Shown: positions 44,924 through 57,735, numbered from the stretch's first letter. The stretch: DNA of 64,000 bases from Ancylostoma caninum (GCA_037903475.1 JBAJFG010000248.1:496001-560000), one strand, 5' to 3'. Notes: generated by a model from the letters alone, not told the origin. A program made the numbers and translations.

Positions 44924-46185
44924 TGGGTGCTCACAGCTAACAAAAGAGCACAGGGACCCTAAGGTCATCGTTTTCTGGCGTTTCTTCTCAAAATAGGAAT
45001 GACGTATAGGCATTCCCACTAGACCTATTGCAATATTTAGGCGTCTTATTGACACAGCGAGCACCCTCGAAGGAGGGCGAGATTGTCGACGAGCGAAAAT
45101 GAGAGAGCGCATTTGAACCAAGTGTTCTTTGTAATAGAGAGCTTTCTCAGAGGAAAAATTGTGAGCTGTGAATTCATCTGGAAACAGCTGACTGCACTCT
45201 TAAAAAACTGGTTAATGCCCCTCTTCTTCAGGAAACCTAGAAACATTGTTATAGATAGGTATGCATGGGATTGAGAAAACCATGAGTTTTTGTGGGTTTT
45301 CCGGATTCTCCAGAGATTCACAGATGCACAGGTTCTGCATGTATATGCTTGGCTTTTGCATCGGTATGAACGGGTTCCGCATGGATTCGATACTTTCTGG
45401 TACATTAGTAACTATCGATTCTATACAAACCGCGTTCTATACATGCCTTAATCATGAGATTTACATCTTTCGATCTCATTCAAAGCACGTTTCCTACGTT
45501 TCTTGAGACTATTCCGGAAAATTCTACTGAGTGGCACGAAAGGACTTGGAATATGTAGTGTGTTGTTTAATAGTGCGTTGATCAAAGGATGTATTATGTA
45601 GATATTTCCGGCACTCGAAGACTCGATTACAAATGGGTCGAAATCTCGAACGTTCGGAAACATTAATGACTTCGCAGCTCCAACGTAGTGAAAGAATGGT
45701 GGTGGAGGTCTTTGCTTTTGGAGTACTTGCTTTTTTCGTATGGGCCTCAAAGCATTTTTCAAAAATAAGTAATTTTTTTCGTTTTTGATGCAGTAAATTT
45801 TTTGTGTTTAGACATCCAGGAACATTCAGCAACTGCGGCTTTGTTTTTAGCTAGCCCAATAATCGCCAATTATATCTTGAAATTACCGTTTGGGCCTCTT
45901 GTAACAACAGAGTTGCTCTTCATTTCCTTGCAGCTCTTACTCCTTAATGTTGTGGATTTCAATATCGATGCGTGAAAATCTTCAATATCAAAAACCTACC
46001 TCGTAGGGGCACTTGTGCTCGAGAGGACACTTGCAAATTGGTATTCTTGAACAAGTATGATTGCTGCTTCCTCAGAATTTTATGCACTATGCAAAAAATA
46101 TTAGTGCATTCAACAACTACATCTTTGATCATACATCGGGAAATGTCTAACGCACTCTGTGTTATTGTAATATAGAAACTCGAAA
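44924..46185. other. No supportable feature
   Basis: ORFs up to 119 codons on the minus strand, without domains or splice-consistent context. Confidence 0.4.
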
Positions 46186-46187
46186 TA

Positions 46188-46649
46188 CAGTTCCCGCACT
46201 AAGTTTGTTAAAAATGAACATATAGAACGCGAATTTGCTTTATTTTCGTTCTAGGGTTATAGCTCATCGGAACAAAGCGATTCACAGACCAAACCAGGGG
46301 TCAAAAACGGCAATGGGGTGGGCTACTATATTTCACGAAATCAGCCCTAAATTCTGATTTTCAACAACGAAATTCGCCAGTTTTTAATCCTGCCGCGGCC
46401 CACACATGGCGCGCGACATACTTTGATGCGCGGCATGATCCGAGCTCTATAAATGACTCTGGAATTTCAATGTTCAAAATCGAAATGTAGTGCTGGTTCC
46501 ATGAAATATGCTAGCCCACTCCACTTCTGCATCTGACCCCCGGTTTGGTCTGTGAATCGCTTTGTTACGATGAGTTATCGCACTGGAACGAAAAGAACGC
46601 AAATCCGCGTTCTGAACGTTCATTTTTAACAATCTTAGTGCGGGTATTG
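46188..46649. mobile_element. MITE with long (about 155 bp) terminal inverted repeats and TA duplication
   Basis: CAGTTCCCGCACTAAG at 46188 pairs with the complement of CAATACCCGCACTAAG ending at 46649. TA is directly outside (46186-46187 and 46650-46651). The arms stay similar for about 155 bp, through AAAGCGATTCACAGACCAAA on both sides. The CAGT..TA end fits Tc1/mariner. No transposase. The ORFs at 46474-46747 are inside or overlap it. Confidence 0.82.
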
Positions 46650-47290
46650 TAGTCACTATTCAAGTTTTCCAGTACGCTAAGCTTTAAAATTTCCAAATGA
46701 GGGCTGTTCTTAGGTGTCCACGCCACTGAAAAACAAAAGAAGTGCAAGAAGAAAACGTTAAGATCATACAGCCTTAGGACTGCGCCAGAAATCTAGTAGA
46801 GTAACAACATTATTGGAAAGAATAAGGAACAAGAGCTTTTGGAGCCTATAGAATTCGTGGGAACACAAAAGAGGGCGGCGCCACCGAGCTCTACGTTTGG
46901 CTAATCTGTCCAACGCGCCAATCGCAAAATTGGACAGCACTTCCTTTCACTGGTACATACAGAAAAAAAACCTTTTTTGGTTTAGTCAGCGTAGACGCAG
47001 AAAAAATCCTTCATCTAACGGTTAAATGTGAGAATACGTTACGTTATAGCGCCCAAAGATGGAATTATTTGACCACCAATTATTCGCGAAGGAGCAATAT
47101 GATCGCTTAGATGTCACATCTAGAGTTTGAATCGCGTTCAATATGTATGTAGAGATCGGAAGAAACCACTTAGCACATACGAGTTTGGTTTCTATTGAAG
47201 ATTAACGTCTATCAGCACGTGGTTTCTTAGAAGGTTGGATGTTTACTTTAATAAGTAGGTAAAATTTTCACGAATTTGAACTGAGCATAG

Positions 47291-47348
47291 TGGTTTTTCT
47301 TCTTATTCCACCCACAAAAATGGTTTTTCTTCTTATTCCACCCACAAA
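47291..47348. repeat. 30-bp tandem duplication, two copies
   Basis: TGGTTTTTCTTCTTATTCCA plus CCCACAAA is repeated with an exact 30-bp period (47291 and 47321), without differences over 28 bp. Confidence 0.9.
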
Positions 47349-47499
47349 CTCTAAAAATGGCAAAGCTTCGAAGCCCAAGCCAAAGGGTAAGTGGATTATG
47401 GGGTATAGCATGACGGAAATTGATACGTTTGTTGGTGCTTTTCGTCCATGAACTCCTAAAGGGCAAGAACCTCATTCTAGGAATTAGCGCCAGCAGAAC

Positions 47500-47900
47500 G
47501 CGACAATTTCAACACTGACCTCCGTCCCCTAGGGGCACGAGAGTTCTCCGAGAAAACTCATCCGGGACGCAATAATGAGGCGTGATCGGCCGCACATCGC
47601 TGGACATGTCATCAAACTGAGTTAAGTAACGCAGCTAACTTGATCCTGTGGAGCCGCCGAGCCGGCGACGGGAGCGTCGAGGCGGAAGAAACTGACGCCG
47701 TAGCGGCCGCGCTAAATTTATCGCTTCCCGTTTTCCACCCTCCGCAGTTCCGGCCACTCAAATGGTAGCAGAACCTTTGCTGACAGCGCCTGAAGTGAGA
47801 TACAACTACCCGGAAACCGGAAGCGTAGGAGAAAGCGGAGAGGCAGTAAATAACGTCACAGGAGCGAGGCGAAAGCTGAGATGAGAATGTTTCGTGCTAC
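47500..47900 (+). pseudogene. GC-rich segment, possible relic of a second LINE (RTE-like) family
   Basis: This stretch is clearly richer in G+C than its surroundings. The plus strand reads PRKLIRDAIMRRDRPHIAGHV at about 47551-47620, resembling the IRDAI...RWAGHV motif near the C-terminus of some RTE proteins. Another frame is open across 47633-47768 (contains VEAEETDAVAAALNLSLPVF). Frames are broken and no tail or target duplication was found. The alternative is decayed host exon or promoter DNA. Confidence 0.3.
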
Positions 47901-49531
47901 TTCTGAGCAAATGTAATGACTACATATTTTTTCCGGCTTTGACTAAATCAGGCTAATTATAGTTAGACATGTGCTCTCATCTTTGAACAACGGTGTAGTC
48001 TCCTCGAAAGATGTTGATCATCAAAGGCGTGGAAAACGGACGAGGTTAACGCAGCCATCTATCTATTAGGTCGTCAAGTATGAAATGTCCGATTTTATGA
48101 GCGGTGAGTTTGACAGTCTCTATCTTCGAAGATTTACTTGATCCCTTCTCATCTTTATTTTCATTATGAAGGTACATCCTCTTCCTATCAAAATCACTTC
48201 CTGGGTTTTTGATCAGTTTTCGAATTTTTGTTTGAAAGCATTTTTTGTAGAACTACTCAAAGACGAAAAATCGTGTCGTATTGGAACATAGGTACCATTT
48301 TCCAGCCATTAGAGCTGAGAAAGCTGGGAACATCAGGGTAGTGTTAGGGGACATTTGGCTAGTAAACGCACAGACAACGTTTGCTTGGGATGTTCCGCTC
48401 AGGTGACATGAAGCTCCAAATTAGGCCTTATGATGAACCTGGATATCGATGAGCTGGAAGCCGTAGCCGAAGCGGATAGGAGTCAAACTAAGTCAACGTG
48501 AGCAGCAAGGTGTGACCTCTATAATCCAGTAATATTTAGATACTCAAGCCAATATGACCATTAAAAGTGGTTCGGTAAAGGGATTTTTCCCTGTTTGACC
48601 CTAAAAAATGGGTGCCAATTTTTGACCATTTTTCACAAATCCACGCTGCTTAAGCCAAAGGAGCAAGGGTGAGGACCAACCTGCAACTCACTGTACCGGG
48701 TAGACCTTGCTTTATTTGATCACAACTCCTCTCAGGGATTAGCTCAGATCTTGCTGGAGAAAATGTTCAATTTTCAACATGATGTTGGAAACGCTGTTCG
48801 CCACGTGATTGCTTCTAGCTTTCCACGTTTCCAAGCTGTTGGCGCAATCAAGCTGCAGTTAAGATGGCAAGGCTGTGGGGATACTATAGGAGCATATTCG
48901 GATATCTTATACTGCATCTTGCTTTAGAAACAAAACTCGAAATCTTCTCTTCCAAAATCAGACATTTCATACTTGACGACCTGATACTATATGGAGCGCA
49001 TTTTAATATTTCCGTCACCGTCAGGGTGACCTTGAACATGGTACTTTTTGTGTTACTTTTTCATGTAATCTTTTTTTACATCAAACCTCGGTCTATGTCC
49101 TCTCCCGCCAACGCCCCTCTTTACCTTGGGTATGTAAACCCCTCTCCCTGCCTGTTTTGTAACCCCCCACTCCTACCCTACTGACGAGCAACAGGAGTGA
49201 TTTAAAAACAGGTTAAAACATTGCCTGTCTAGGGATAAGAGCCGGAACAGGCTCTCATCCTAGATTTTGATTGGCCCCTAGCCACCATTTTTCACCCAGG
49301 TTTTCTTCAAGAGGGTCTTCAGAGCTCGAACCTGCAGAGGTGTGAATACCAGTGGAAACTTGGCTTTCAGAATCCTCACATTGCCACCTGGAGATTTGAA
49401 TTCGGGGTACTAAGAAGTCAACTTATTTAAACGACGGTGTGGCCTCGCTCTCCATTATTTCAAAACAACATTAGTATGTTCACTTAATATTCCTCCTACA
49501 TGAAGAGGAATCGTTTATTAGCGCCGTGAGT
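47901..49531. other. No firm feature
   Basis: A plus-strand ORF with a true ATG (48864-49184) contains a hydrophobic stretch (VTLNMVLFVLLFHVIFFYI) but has no other support. Confidence 0.35.
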
Positions 49532-49765
49532 TTATACCGATGAAAACAATTCCCAGTAATCCTCAGGACTTGGATTTTTGTGCTGATCCTCACTTGGGGT
49601 CTGACCACCATGTGTTTGAGGCACGACTTCTCCAACATAGCTTGTCTGCCTTATGAGATCCTCCCAAAATTGATAGCAGAATAGCTTACTAACCTCAGAC
49701 CCTCTGCGGCACACAGCTATTCCACTCGCTCGTCTTCCATTTTGTGAAAGATACTCGATGCTCAT
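49532..49765 (-). CDS. Probable terminal exon, minus strand
   Basis: An open frame ends VVPQTHGGQTPSEDQHKN..YWELFSSV and TAA (49532-49534), followed 12 nt later by AATAAA (complement of 49514-49519). The peptide contains GRRASGIAVCRRGSEV and FWEDLIRQTSYVGE and has the mixed, hydrophilic composition of real protein. The frame continues upstream to about 49790. The acceptor was not identified with confidence, so the 5' boundary is uncertain, and the ATG at 49765 may be internal. Family not recognised. Confidence 0.4.
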   Translation of the reverse strand: MSIEYLSQNGRRASGIAVCRRGSEVSKLFCYQFWEDLIRQTSYVGEVVPQTHGGQTPSEDQHKNPSPEDYWELFSSV

Positions 49766-49790
49766 CAGAAGGCTTGAAAACAGCGCATTA

Positions 49791-52177
49791 CGGCGCCCTC
49801 ATACAAACAGAACTGTTCAGGAAATGGCTCTACAGGGTAGCTTTATGGGGCTGTACTGAAGAATACAATTAAGAACTAATTAATATATGAAAATGAAAGC
49901 TGAAAAGCAGGTTGTACTGTTCAAAAACAACATGGCTACAATGACCACCGATGTTTAGGCCATTCTGTATGTGTACGTGCCGAGCGCATTAGGCAAAGGG
50001 AGAGGAAGGGGGGGGGGGGGAGGACAGAGGAGGAGAAAATTTTGGAAAGCGAAACGAAAAGAAAAATGAAAGAGCGGTGTCTGTGGATTCTCGAGTATTT
50101 CAGGCCTCCTCACTGCAATGTACATGGTTCAAAACTATAGTAGCAAAGTAGAGCAGATTTGCTCTACATATATACACTATGTACTCGGCTTTACACTATG
50201 TACATCAGAGAACAATTACAGCTGTTTTTTTCTGTTTTTTTTTTTCGAAAAATTTTTGTACCTACCTAATGTGAGAGTATGGTTCAAAATAGGCGAAAAG
50301 GCAAGGGGCTTGTTTCGAAGACTGGCTCCTTTTTGGAAACACCCAAAATCAGAAACATGCCCAGGCCCTTTTTCTATATTTGTGATTCGTCTGACCCTTA
50401 CCCCGTAGATACAATTTTTTTCGAGCCACGCCATATTGAGAGGAATAGTGCAAAATAGTGTAAGCTGGAGATAATACGCGGAAGAATACATAGTTCTGCT
50501 TTCTACTACTTCAGAAACTCGTGAAGGTCTGTGCAGCATTACGGATTTCCAAGTATCGAAAGCATGTAGAGCCACTAATCTGCCTTAGAAAAAAAATAGT
50601 AGGCAGAATAACCGGCTGATTCTTCACAGTCGGCAGAAGAATGAAATGCGAGCCCAAGGTTCGGATATCTCATCTGAACGGAAGGAGCCAATTATTGTTT
50701 TTTTTAGGTTCGCGTAGGAATTTCGCAATAAAAAAATCGCTGTTAGGCCTTCATAAGAGGCTGCAGAGGCATTTTCAGTGAGAAATGAGCAATCTGTTCC
50801 TTCTAGACACATTGCAAAACACGAGAAACGGATTCCGAATTCTCAGAAGAAGAGAAAACATTGTTAAAACGAGTAATGTGAGTAAAGGGGTCAGAAATCC
50901 CACACAAAAGTAAGAGTGGAAGCACATCTCGAAAAAAAAAAACAAGAGAATTATGAGTTTTCGTCAGACTGCAAAGCAATGAAAGGGTCCTACGGAAAAT
51001 ATTTGCATTGATCCAGACAATACAGGATTTTTGACCGATGCCTATTTACGCCATATAGGGTCTCATTACGAGATGTGCAATGCTTAGTCCGAAGGTCGGT
51101 GGCCGGTCGCATTGGGCGGAGACGACGTCATGAGCAATTGAAGACGAGGCAAAGTGGGGAATGCCTCACCTGCAACAGTTCACTGTTAGCGGATTTTTCA
51201 ATGGAAAATGGCTTGGAATCCTTATCCAATTGATGAAGTGCCGTACTCTGCAATACAATGAAGCGAAAAAGAATCTTGCTAGAAGAGTTAAACCATGTTT
51301 TTTTTCAAGTAAAGGCATGGAATGTCTGGGATCACGTCACTGCTACAAATCAAGGAACTAAGGATTCTTTCTGAATCCCATCATTACTAAACAACACATT
51401 TACCTTCAACAAGAAAAAGGAAGCACTTCTACGCAGCGCAAGGGAAGTTCGTCGCCTAAAAATCTCATTTTTTCAAGATTTTGGTTCAATAGAAAATCGA
51501 AGGTCTTGCTCTCTAAGATATCCATATGGGGTCATCAGCAGACTGAAACTCGGCTCACATGGAAGCCAGTCCTCTGCCACTTCGAAGTTTTCCAAGTAGA
51601 TTTTTGAAACGGGCCTGCACCACTTTCGTCTCTCGCACAACAGCCAAATCCTGCCAAAGTACCTATGGATTCCCTTGCGATGAGAATCAAGACAGGCAGG
51701 AAATCGTGTCCTAAAAAGATCGCTTCGATCAGAAACAATGAAAGGAAAAAAAATTCTGTAGTAAAACATAGATGCATTTCCTTGGCGAAAACGATTTGCG
51801 AACAAGGAGTGCTGTTCATGTGGTACTTGGAGAGCAGGACCTGCCCTATTTCCCATAGGAGTATCGCATTCCTAAAGATTAACCTCTTTGTAACATGGAA
51901 CAAAAATGGACAAACTTAGTTGCGGCGCATACGCAATATTCCTTCCTGGCATCTTAATGGCTGTTTTTACAAGAAGAGAGAATGTTTGTGGTTCTTTTTT
52001 TGTATTCGCTAAGACATGTCCTTCATTTCGGATATGATATGTAGGGGTTTTCCAGATGTTGTCCCTTTTACAGTATAATTTCAGTATAATTTCAGTGCGT
52101 CAATATTTATATATTGTACGTATATATTATTATATATATAATATTTACTTTGTACAAGGTCCACTTCAAAGCTTCAA
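49791..52177. other. No firm feature; includes G13 tract at 50008-50020
   Basis: Several 100-127-codon ORFs on the minus strand (for example 51473-51856, ending DLRFSIEPKS) without splice or domain support. They are of a length expected by chance in AT-rich DNA of this size. Confidence 0.35.
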
Positions 52178-52934
52178 AGGCAGCACCCACGGGAACTTTC
52201 AACTGCGAGATTTTAACATAATTTTGGGTTCTCGAACACGAATAGCACGAATATGGGGTTCACTTCTGTTGAAGGTTACGAAAAAAATTTTTGGAGTGCT
52301 CCGATTCTGCAGCGATTGAACAAAACGGCCAAGTTGCCAGTAGTAGTAGGGGGAAGGGCAAAAAGTCGATAACACTAACTTGATCGTCACGTATTTTTTC
52401 GACTAATCTGCGTGGTTTCGCAGCGTATTCAAGTAAGAAAAGAACAGAAATCAGAAGAAAATGAGGTGTAGGCTGCACGGACGAACCAGTGAAGAAAAAA
52501 CAAGAACAAGTGGAACAAAACGGAAAAGAAATAGCACAAACACACAAAATAGGGAAAAATGGATGTTGTGAACAGAGAAAATGGAAAGCAACCGGTGAAA
52601 AGTAAGATTAAAAAGCAAACAGACAGCTACAGCCACAGTGGTGTGAGAAAGGTAGGGAAAAGTGCGCAGAATAAACTTTGTTCACAAAGAAACTGAGCGA
52701 TTGCAAGAGAAAATAGCTGGTTTTTTTGGTGTCGCCCCACTATTTCTATTTCTGCAAAGCAGGTCAACTCGTTCCAGCAGGCTGGGTTCGAAATTTTGAA
52801 CCGGAGTTATACTTGTGATATCTCATGAAGTGCGGTGTCTCCGACAGCTCTTCCATCGCGGAACTGTCGGGACTATGCCTGAAGTTCGATAATTCTAAAA
52901 ATTTCGGAACTGAAACTTATCGTGGGTGTTGCCT
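52178..52934. mobile_element. TTAA element F (AGGCAGCACCCACGG family)
   Basis: Left end AGGCAGCACCCACGGGAACT is preceded by TCAA (a changed TTAA). The right end is the complement of AGGCAACACCCACGATAAGT, followed by TTAA (52935-52938). 757 bp. Same family as 1912-3492 without its nested insertion. No coding capacity. Confidence 0.75.
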
Positions 52935-52938
52935 TTAA

Positions 52939-53689
52939 GAAATTAGGTGTAGCATAATTATTATATGAAATGAAACTTATGCCACAAATAAAGTGGAAAA
53001 TACTATAGCCATACAGCAAAGGACACATTATTGACCTTGAAAGACATGAGCTGCTAGAAGGACTAAATTAAAACATAAGCCATAAAGGACTGAGGCTGTG
53101 TTCAAGAAGTTTTCAGAGCTGTTGTAGACGAGTGGAATTAGTTGGTTTTTGTGAATCTTGTCAAATTCAGTGATAGTCCTATTAATAAAGAAAGTATGTA
53201 GCGGTGGCGATAGCCAGCGATTTTCTAAGTCTAACTTTAATGGGTACATATTTGAAGCTCTCGAGAGGAGAGATCTTGATATTCAAGTCCACATTTCTCA
53301 TAGAAGATCTTGCAAAGTAAGCGAAGATCTTTGACCACAAAACCATTGAACAGTGCAACGCAATGCGCATACCACGATGTTGTCGGCAGAATAACTGAAT
53401 TGAGAGAAAAAGCCATTTGTTAGTCCGCCGAATCTCCACCGTTCGGCGTCGCAGGGGGAGGGGGGGGGGGTGCCATACATTTTTTTCAGTTTTCCAACTC
53501 AAGGCAAGCGGGACTTCGTAAAGATAAAGTGAGCAAAGGGGAGTTCGTAGTTGGGACTTGTCGAATAACCATAAACTCCTTTGCAGATAAGAGTAAAGAA
53601 AGGAGACTGAACCGAAAAATTTTTTCTATTGGTTCTGTAAAATCTGTCTGAAATAAGAACAGAATTGAGGCTTGTTTAAAAAACACACT
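52939..53689. other. No supportable feature; G10 tract at 53461-53470
   Basis: Chance ORFs only. Confidence 0.4.
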
Positions 53690-54230
53690 TAAAAAGGTCC
53701 CCAGCATTGTTGTTACTGAAGGAATACTGATCAAATTTCGTGACATGTTTAGAGATACCATTCCTCCTTCAACTGCCAAAGGAAACTGGAATTAATTGAT
53801 TTTGACAAGAGGTTGGGGGCTATCATGCGAAAATCCTGCCAGGAGCACTGCTTTCAGCGCTTGTAAAAGGACAGGTTCTGCCCAGATCTTACTGCTGAGA
53901 CCATGTATATGGTTGCAACTGGCAGCGCCCTATTTAAATCCGAAAGAGAATTGGATTTAATTGATTTTGATGGGAGTTACAGCTGAAAAAGTACCTAGCA
54001 GTACCCACAGTATCGTTGGTACTGAATGGAAGCTATTCAAACTTTATAAATAGATTTCCGACACTACTGCCCCGCCAACCGCCGGAGGGAAATAGAACTA
54101 ATTGATTTTGAGAGGAGATATTGCTTTGGGATTCTCTGAACCCTCACTTTACCCTAAAAGTTAGGGTTCAGCACCGGTCCAAAGAATTTTCATCAAACAA
54201 CTTTCCTAAAAATCAATTATTTCAATTTCT
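53690..54230. repeat. Diverged tandem repeat, three units of about 140-165 bp
   Basis: TTAATTGATTTTGA-type blocks recur at 53794, 53959 and 54100, each preceded by a GGAAA or GAGAA element. CCAGCATTGTTGTTACTGAA at 53702 matches CCCACAGTATCGTTGGTACTGAA near 54005. Old tandem array; no gene. Confidence 0.55.
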
Positions 54231-54543
54231 GCTAGAGCGGTTAGCTTCAGGAGAGGAAGCTCGTTTCAATGAATATGAAAGCTGCCGCGTTCTCTCCGTT
54301 ACAGCGAAAAAAATTAGTTAAAAAGCAGTCTCCAGCACCACTCCGACACAACTTCCTCAAATAACTTTTTCCAAAAGCAAATATTTACAATTTCGTTGCA
54401 CTGTTGTCTTAAGAAAGTATTGCTCTATCAAAGTAATGGCAAAAACTTGCGCAATCTCCACCCTCTTTCAAATATTAACTTGAAATTTAAAAAATTATAA
54501 CATGGTGCTGCCATGTTGACGTGCTCCACGGCCATTGCACTTG

Positions 54544-55282
54544 TTAGCACTTGTTAACTCGTGTGGACACGCCGATGAGCATTATAAAAATGAAACTAAT
54601 GTTCTTCGCACAAACTTGTTTCAACTTGTTTGCTTGCTTACAGTTGGGGCTTCGTAGATTTTCGGCTAGGTCAAAGGGGACTTCGTAGTTTTTTTCTGCT
54701 CGAGCTAAGCTTGTGCCTAACTCTGGTGCCATAACTTCTTGAATTTTTTGGTCGGTCGCAGTATTTCCAGAATTGGTCGCAGAATTCTCAGAATCGTTCT
54801 GTGAAACAAACAAGAATTTCATTTTCGTACATTTTTCATTGCTTGTCTTTTTTTCTTTCAAAATGATCATTCTCTATTACTTGAGCTTTACAATAGTACA
54901 TTTGGCATTTCTGCAATATAACTCCATCCGAGTCCCGGAGTAGCACGTTTTTACATTCCTCTTCCGCACGCTTGCCCTCCCTCCGTCCATGCTCTACGAG
55001 TGCAATGAGCACATAGTGGACAATAGTAACACTGAGGTATTTTCTTCCAATAAGCGAAGTAATTTTTGAAAACAAAAAACAAAAAAAACCGAAAACAAAA
55101 TGCTCGCCAGACGAGATTTCACGACACCCTCACGAGCGAATGAGTGCATCATCTTCCATGGATTTCGAAAATACATCGGATAATAACTCCTACCTTTTTT
55201 GTGGTATCGTGGAACTCAAGAAATGGTAATTTTCACTTCTCTCCCAAGTACAGCTCAGGACTTTCTTACTGCTCCTTGTGTG
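54544..55282 (-). CDS. Candidate multi-exon gene, unidentified cysteine-containing protein
   Basis: Three exons join in phase on the minus strand. 55194-55282: acceptor CATTTCTTCTCAG, donor GTAGGAG, phase 2. 54881-55031: acceptor AATACCTCAG, donor GTAATAG, phase 0. 54544-54798: acceptor TTTGTTTCACAG, ends TGC TAA-type stop at 54544. The introns of 162 and 82 nt are normal for nematodes. The protein parts include SKKVLSCTWERSENYHF, a hydrophobic segment (VTIVHYVLIALVEHG), EEECKNVLL, KCQMYYCKAQ and, in the last exon, NDSENSATNSGNTATDQ and a C-terminal hydrophobic end. A possible first exon, 55385-55438, starts MYLEVISLHG and donates GTAAAG in phase 0, but its start context is weak. No family recognised. 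The consistent phases support the model; the exons could still be chance. Confidence 0.35.
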
Positions 55283-55496
55283 CTGAGAAGAAATGGAATG
55301 AAATCGGGTGGTAGATAAATAAATATTGAGAACCAGGAAAATCTGAAGTGTCGGAAGCAGAAATAAAGGCGATTCCGACTTTACAGTTGAGAATTTCTGA
55401 ATTCTAGACCCATGCAAGCTGATGACTTCTAGATACATAAATTTCAGGAGGAATGGCAATATATGAGTGATGCCAAGTCATCCATGCTGCTTTTAT

Positions 55497-55509
55497 CCCC
55501 CCCCCCCCC
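55497..55509. repeat. C13 tract
   Basis: Run of 13 C; a shorter C10 run is at 56265-56274. Apart from these, 55439-57079 holds only chance ORFs. Confidence 0.95.
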
Positions 55510-57079
55510 ACCAAATTTCCCAAAGTTGAAACATCCACCAACTTCCGGGTCTCCGGACCTTCGAAATACTTTCGCTCGTCGCCTCAGTAGGAGGTATCAG
55601 AAGCACAGCATCCGAGTTGTAATGTGACTAGCATAAAGGTTTTACAAAGTGTTCAGTATGTCGATGATTAAATAAATTACGTTGGCAACCAGAAATTTTG
55701 AATACTGAGAGGGGATCAGAAAGCCACATTAGCATACTGTGACAGCTTTAGTTTTGTGTAAGTAGACGCAGTAATGAGTAAAATTCTGGGACTACGAAGC
55801 TGTTTAATTCATTTTAAAATTTTTTAAGGCAATTTTAAATATTAATGCCAATATTCGTACATATAAACAGCCCTTCAGAAGTTATGAACCGAAAGCCGGA
55901 ATTTCAAAGGCCTCTGATCGGAATCCCACCCAAATGCTGTACATATATCACTAGGCAGCCCGCTGTTTCCCATGGCCTTTTAGGACAAACCAATCTGGAT
56001 TTACACAACTGCTTATATGGCTAATACTCCTAAAATACTGACCTCCTAAAATACTGACCGTATAAAGAAAAAAAAGGAAAGTGGTCATCTTGCACGGAAA
56101 ACCTCATGTTTTATCCAAAGAAGAAGGAACTACCTTCCCACCAGTCGATTTTTATGTACGGGTATAGTGGAAATTGACACACAAAAAATTAATGGAGCTG
56201 AGAAGTATTTTCAACAGTGACAGATTCCAAAGATTCTCGAAAAACTATAAGCTAGCTCGTTCCTCCCCCCCCCCGCTCCACCCTTCACCTTCCAAGCGGG
56301 AGAAATTACTCTTTGGTATGCCCCAAAAACCAGCGCGGTGTTTTCCATTCGCAAAGGAACAATTATGTCGCAGCATGGGCCAAAATAACCAAAATCATTC
56401 CATGGGAAGAAGAAATAAACAGGGAACTGATTTGTTTTTGCTATAGCGGAAAAATGCAGGGATTCCCTCAAAATACGTCATCAAACGGAACTTTTATTTT
56501 AACTTCATCATTGAAAGAGTGCGATTATGTATAACTATATACAAATTTGTCCAAAGGATAGGGTTACTCATATACAACCCTACCTATGAAGAGTATTGTT
56601 GCCGAAATGGTGATTAGAGGATGAAGTGACCACGGACTAGCTAGGACAACTACAGCTCTATCTACTGAGGAAGGACGAAAAACCTGGAGTGGCATTAGTT
56701 TGCTGCGAACTCTCGACGTCAAGATGACAAACGAGTTTTTGCTTTCCCAGCTATACGAAAAGATTTTACTGCACCAGCAAAACAACCTTATTTGTCCAGA
56801 AAGCGAAATTCAAAAGGGTAAGCTATGAAGTAAATCTCTCTCGTCTATGGGGAGCTGTTATGAACTATACAAACTATGACGAGCGTATTTCTCAATTATT
56901 TTATCACAGCAATGAAAATTCACAGAAAAAGGACAAGGAGCATGTGGAAAACGGTAGCAAAAAAGTTGTACAAAAGAGAGGTGAAAAAGAGCAAGATAGT
57001 AAAACAAGCGTATACATACGTATTATATATACAGTGGCAGAATTAAGTATTGCGGAAAGATGTTTTTCGTCCATAATTT

Positions 57080-57735
57080 CTTTCATAGTAAAGTTGGACA
57101 ATTCAAATTTTCACATTTTCGCTGCCACACATATTGAACTGGTGCATTTATGTACTTCAAAGTCCTATACACGATTGTTAAGAGCATATAAGGTCTAGCA
57201 TTAGGCCTATACTTGAGAGTTGTACTTCCATCTTTAATCCTTATAGAAAGAAAGATATCCAACCACTCGAAGGTGTTTAAAATAAGTCTACTAGAAAACT
57301 TATGCGTAGAGTGCATAAACTACTCAATTCAGAAATTCCATATGGAATTGAACGCAATAAAACCCTCGGAATAAAATTACTAGAATGGAGAAGAAAGCGG
57401 AGTGACTTATTACTTCCACACAAATTACTGAAAAAAATAGTCAGACTTTATTGCAATGAATTTTTCGCCATTTTTGATTATAAAACAAGAGGAGCTCCGC
57501 TCAAGCTTTTGATCGCCACGGCTAAAACTCAGATCAGATCGAAAATTTTCACCGATAGGGTTTGTTGGGATTTCAACAAACTATTGCGTACTAATGTATT
57601 TCTTGAGAAAAGAAAAAATAAAAGAAAAAGAAAACATTGAATAAGTTTGTTTGACAACTTGTATTTTGCCTGTTTGTGACTGGCTATTGCATGTACTTGT
57701 ACATGTCCAATGTATAAATAAATAAATAAATAAAT
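57080..57735 (+). pseudogene. CR1/jockey-type LINE, 3' end of the reverse transcriptase ORF and tail
   Basis: Plus-strand translation follows the C-terminal pattern of CR1-like reverse transcriptases: SYTRLLRAYKV (about 57166-57197), then after a frameshift RPILESCTSIFNPYRKKDIQ and PLEGV with an in-frame TAA near 57280, then IPYGIERNKTLGIKLLEWRR, KRSDLLLPHKLLKKI, FFAIFDYKTRGAPLKL and FTDRVCWDFNKL to a stop at 57638-57640. An (ATAA)n tail ends the element at 57713-57735. The antisense ORFs here are shadows. The 5' break point is uncertain. Confidence 0.75.

Noticed and set aside
44585..45121. 178-codon minus-strand ORF, the longest outside repeats on that strand
   Set aside because: Largely the antisense of the RTE LINE frame at 44579-44923.
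57032..57060. TACAGTGGCAGAATTAAG, similar to a Tc1/mariner end
   Set aside because: No matching inverted end was found nearby; likely a solo end or chance.
57083..57316. Minus-strand frame with WLDIFLSI resembling a reverse transcriptase motif
   Set aside because: It is antisense to the CR1-like LINE frame, which matches its family over a much longer stretch.
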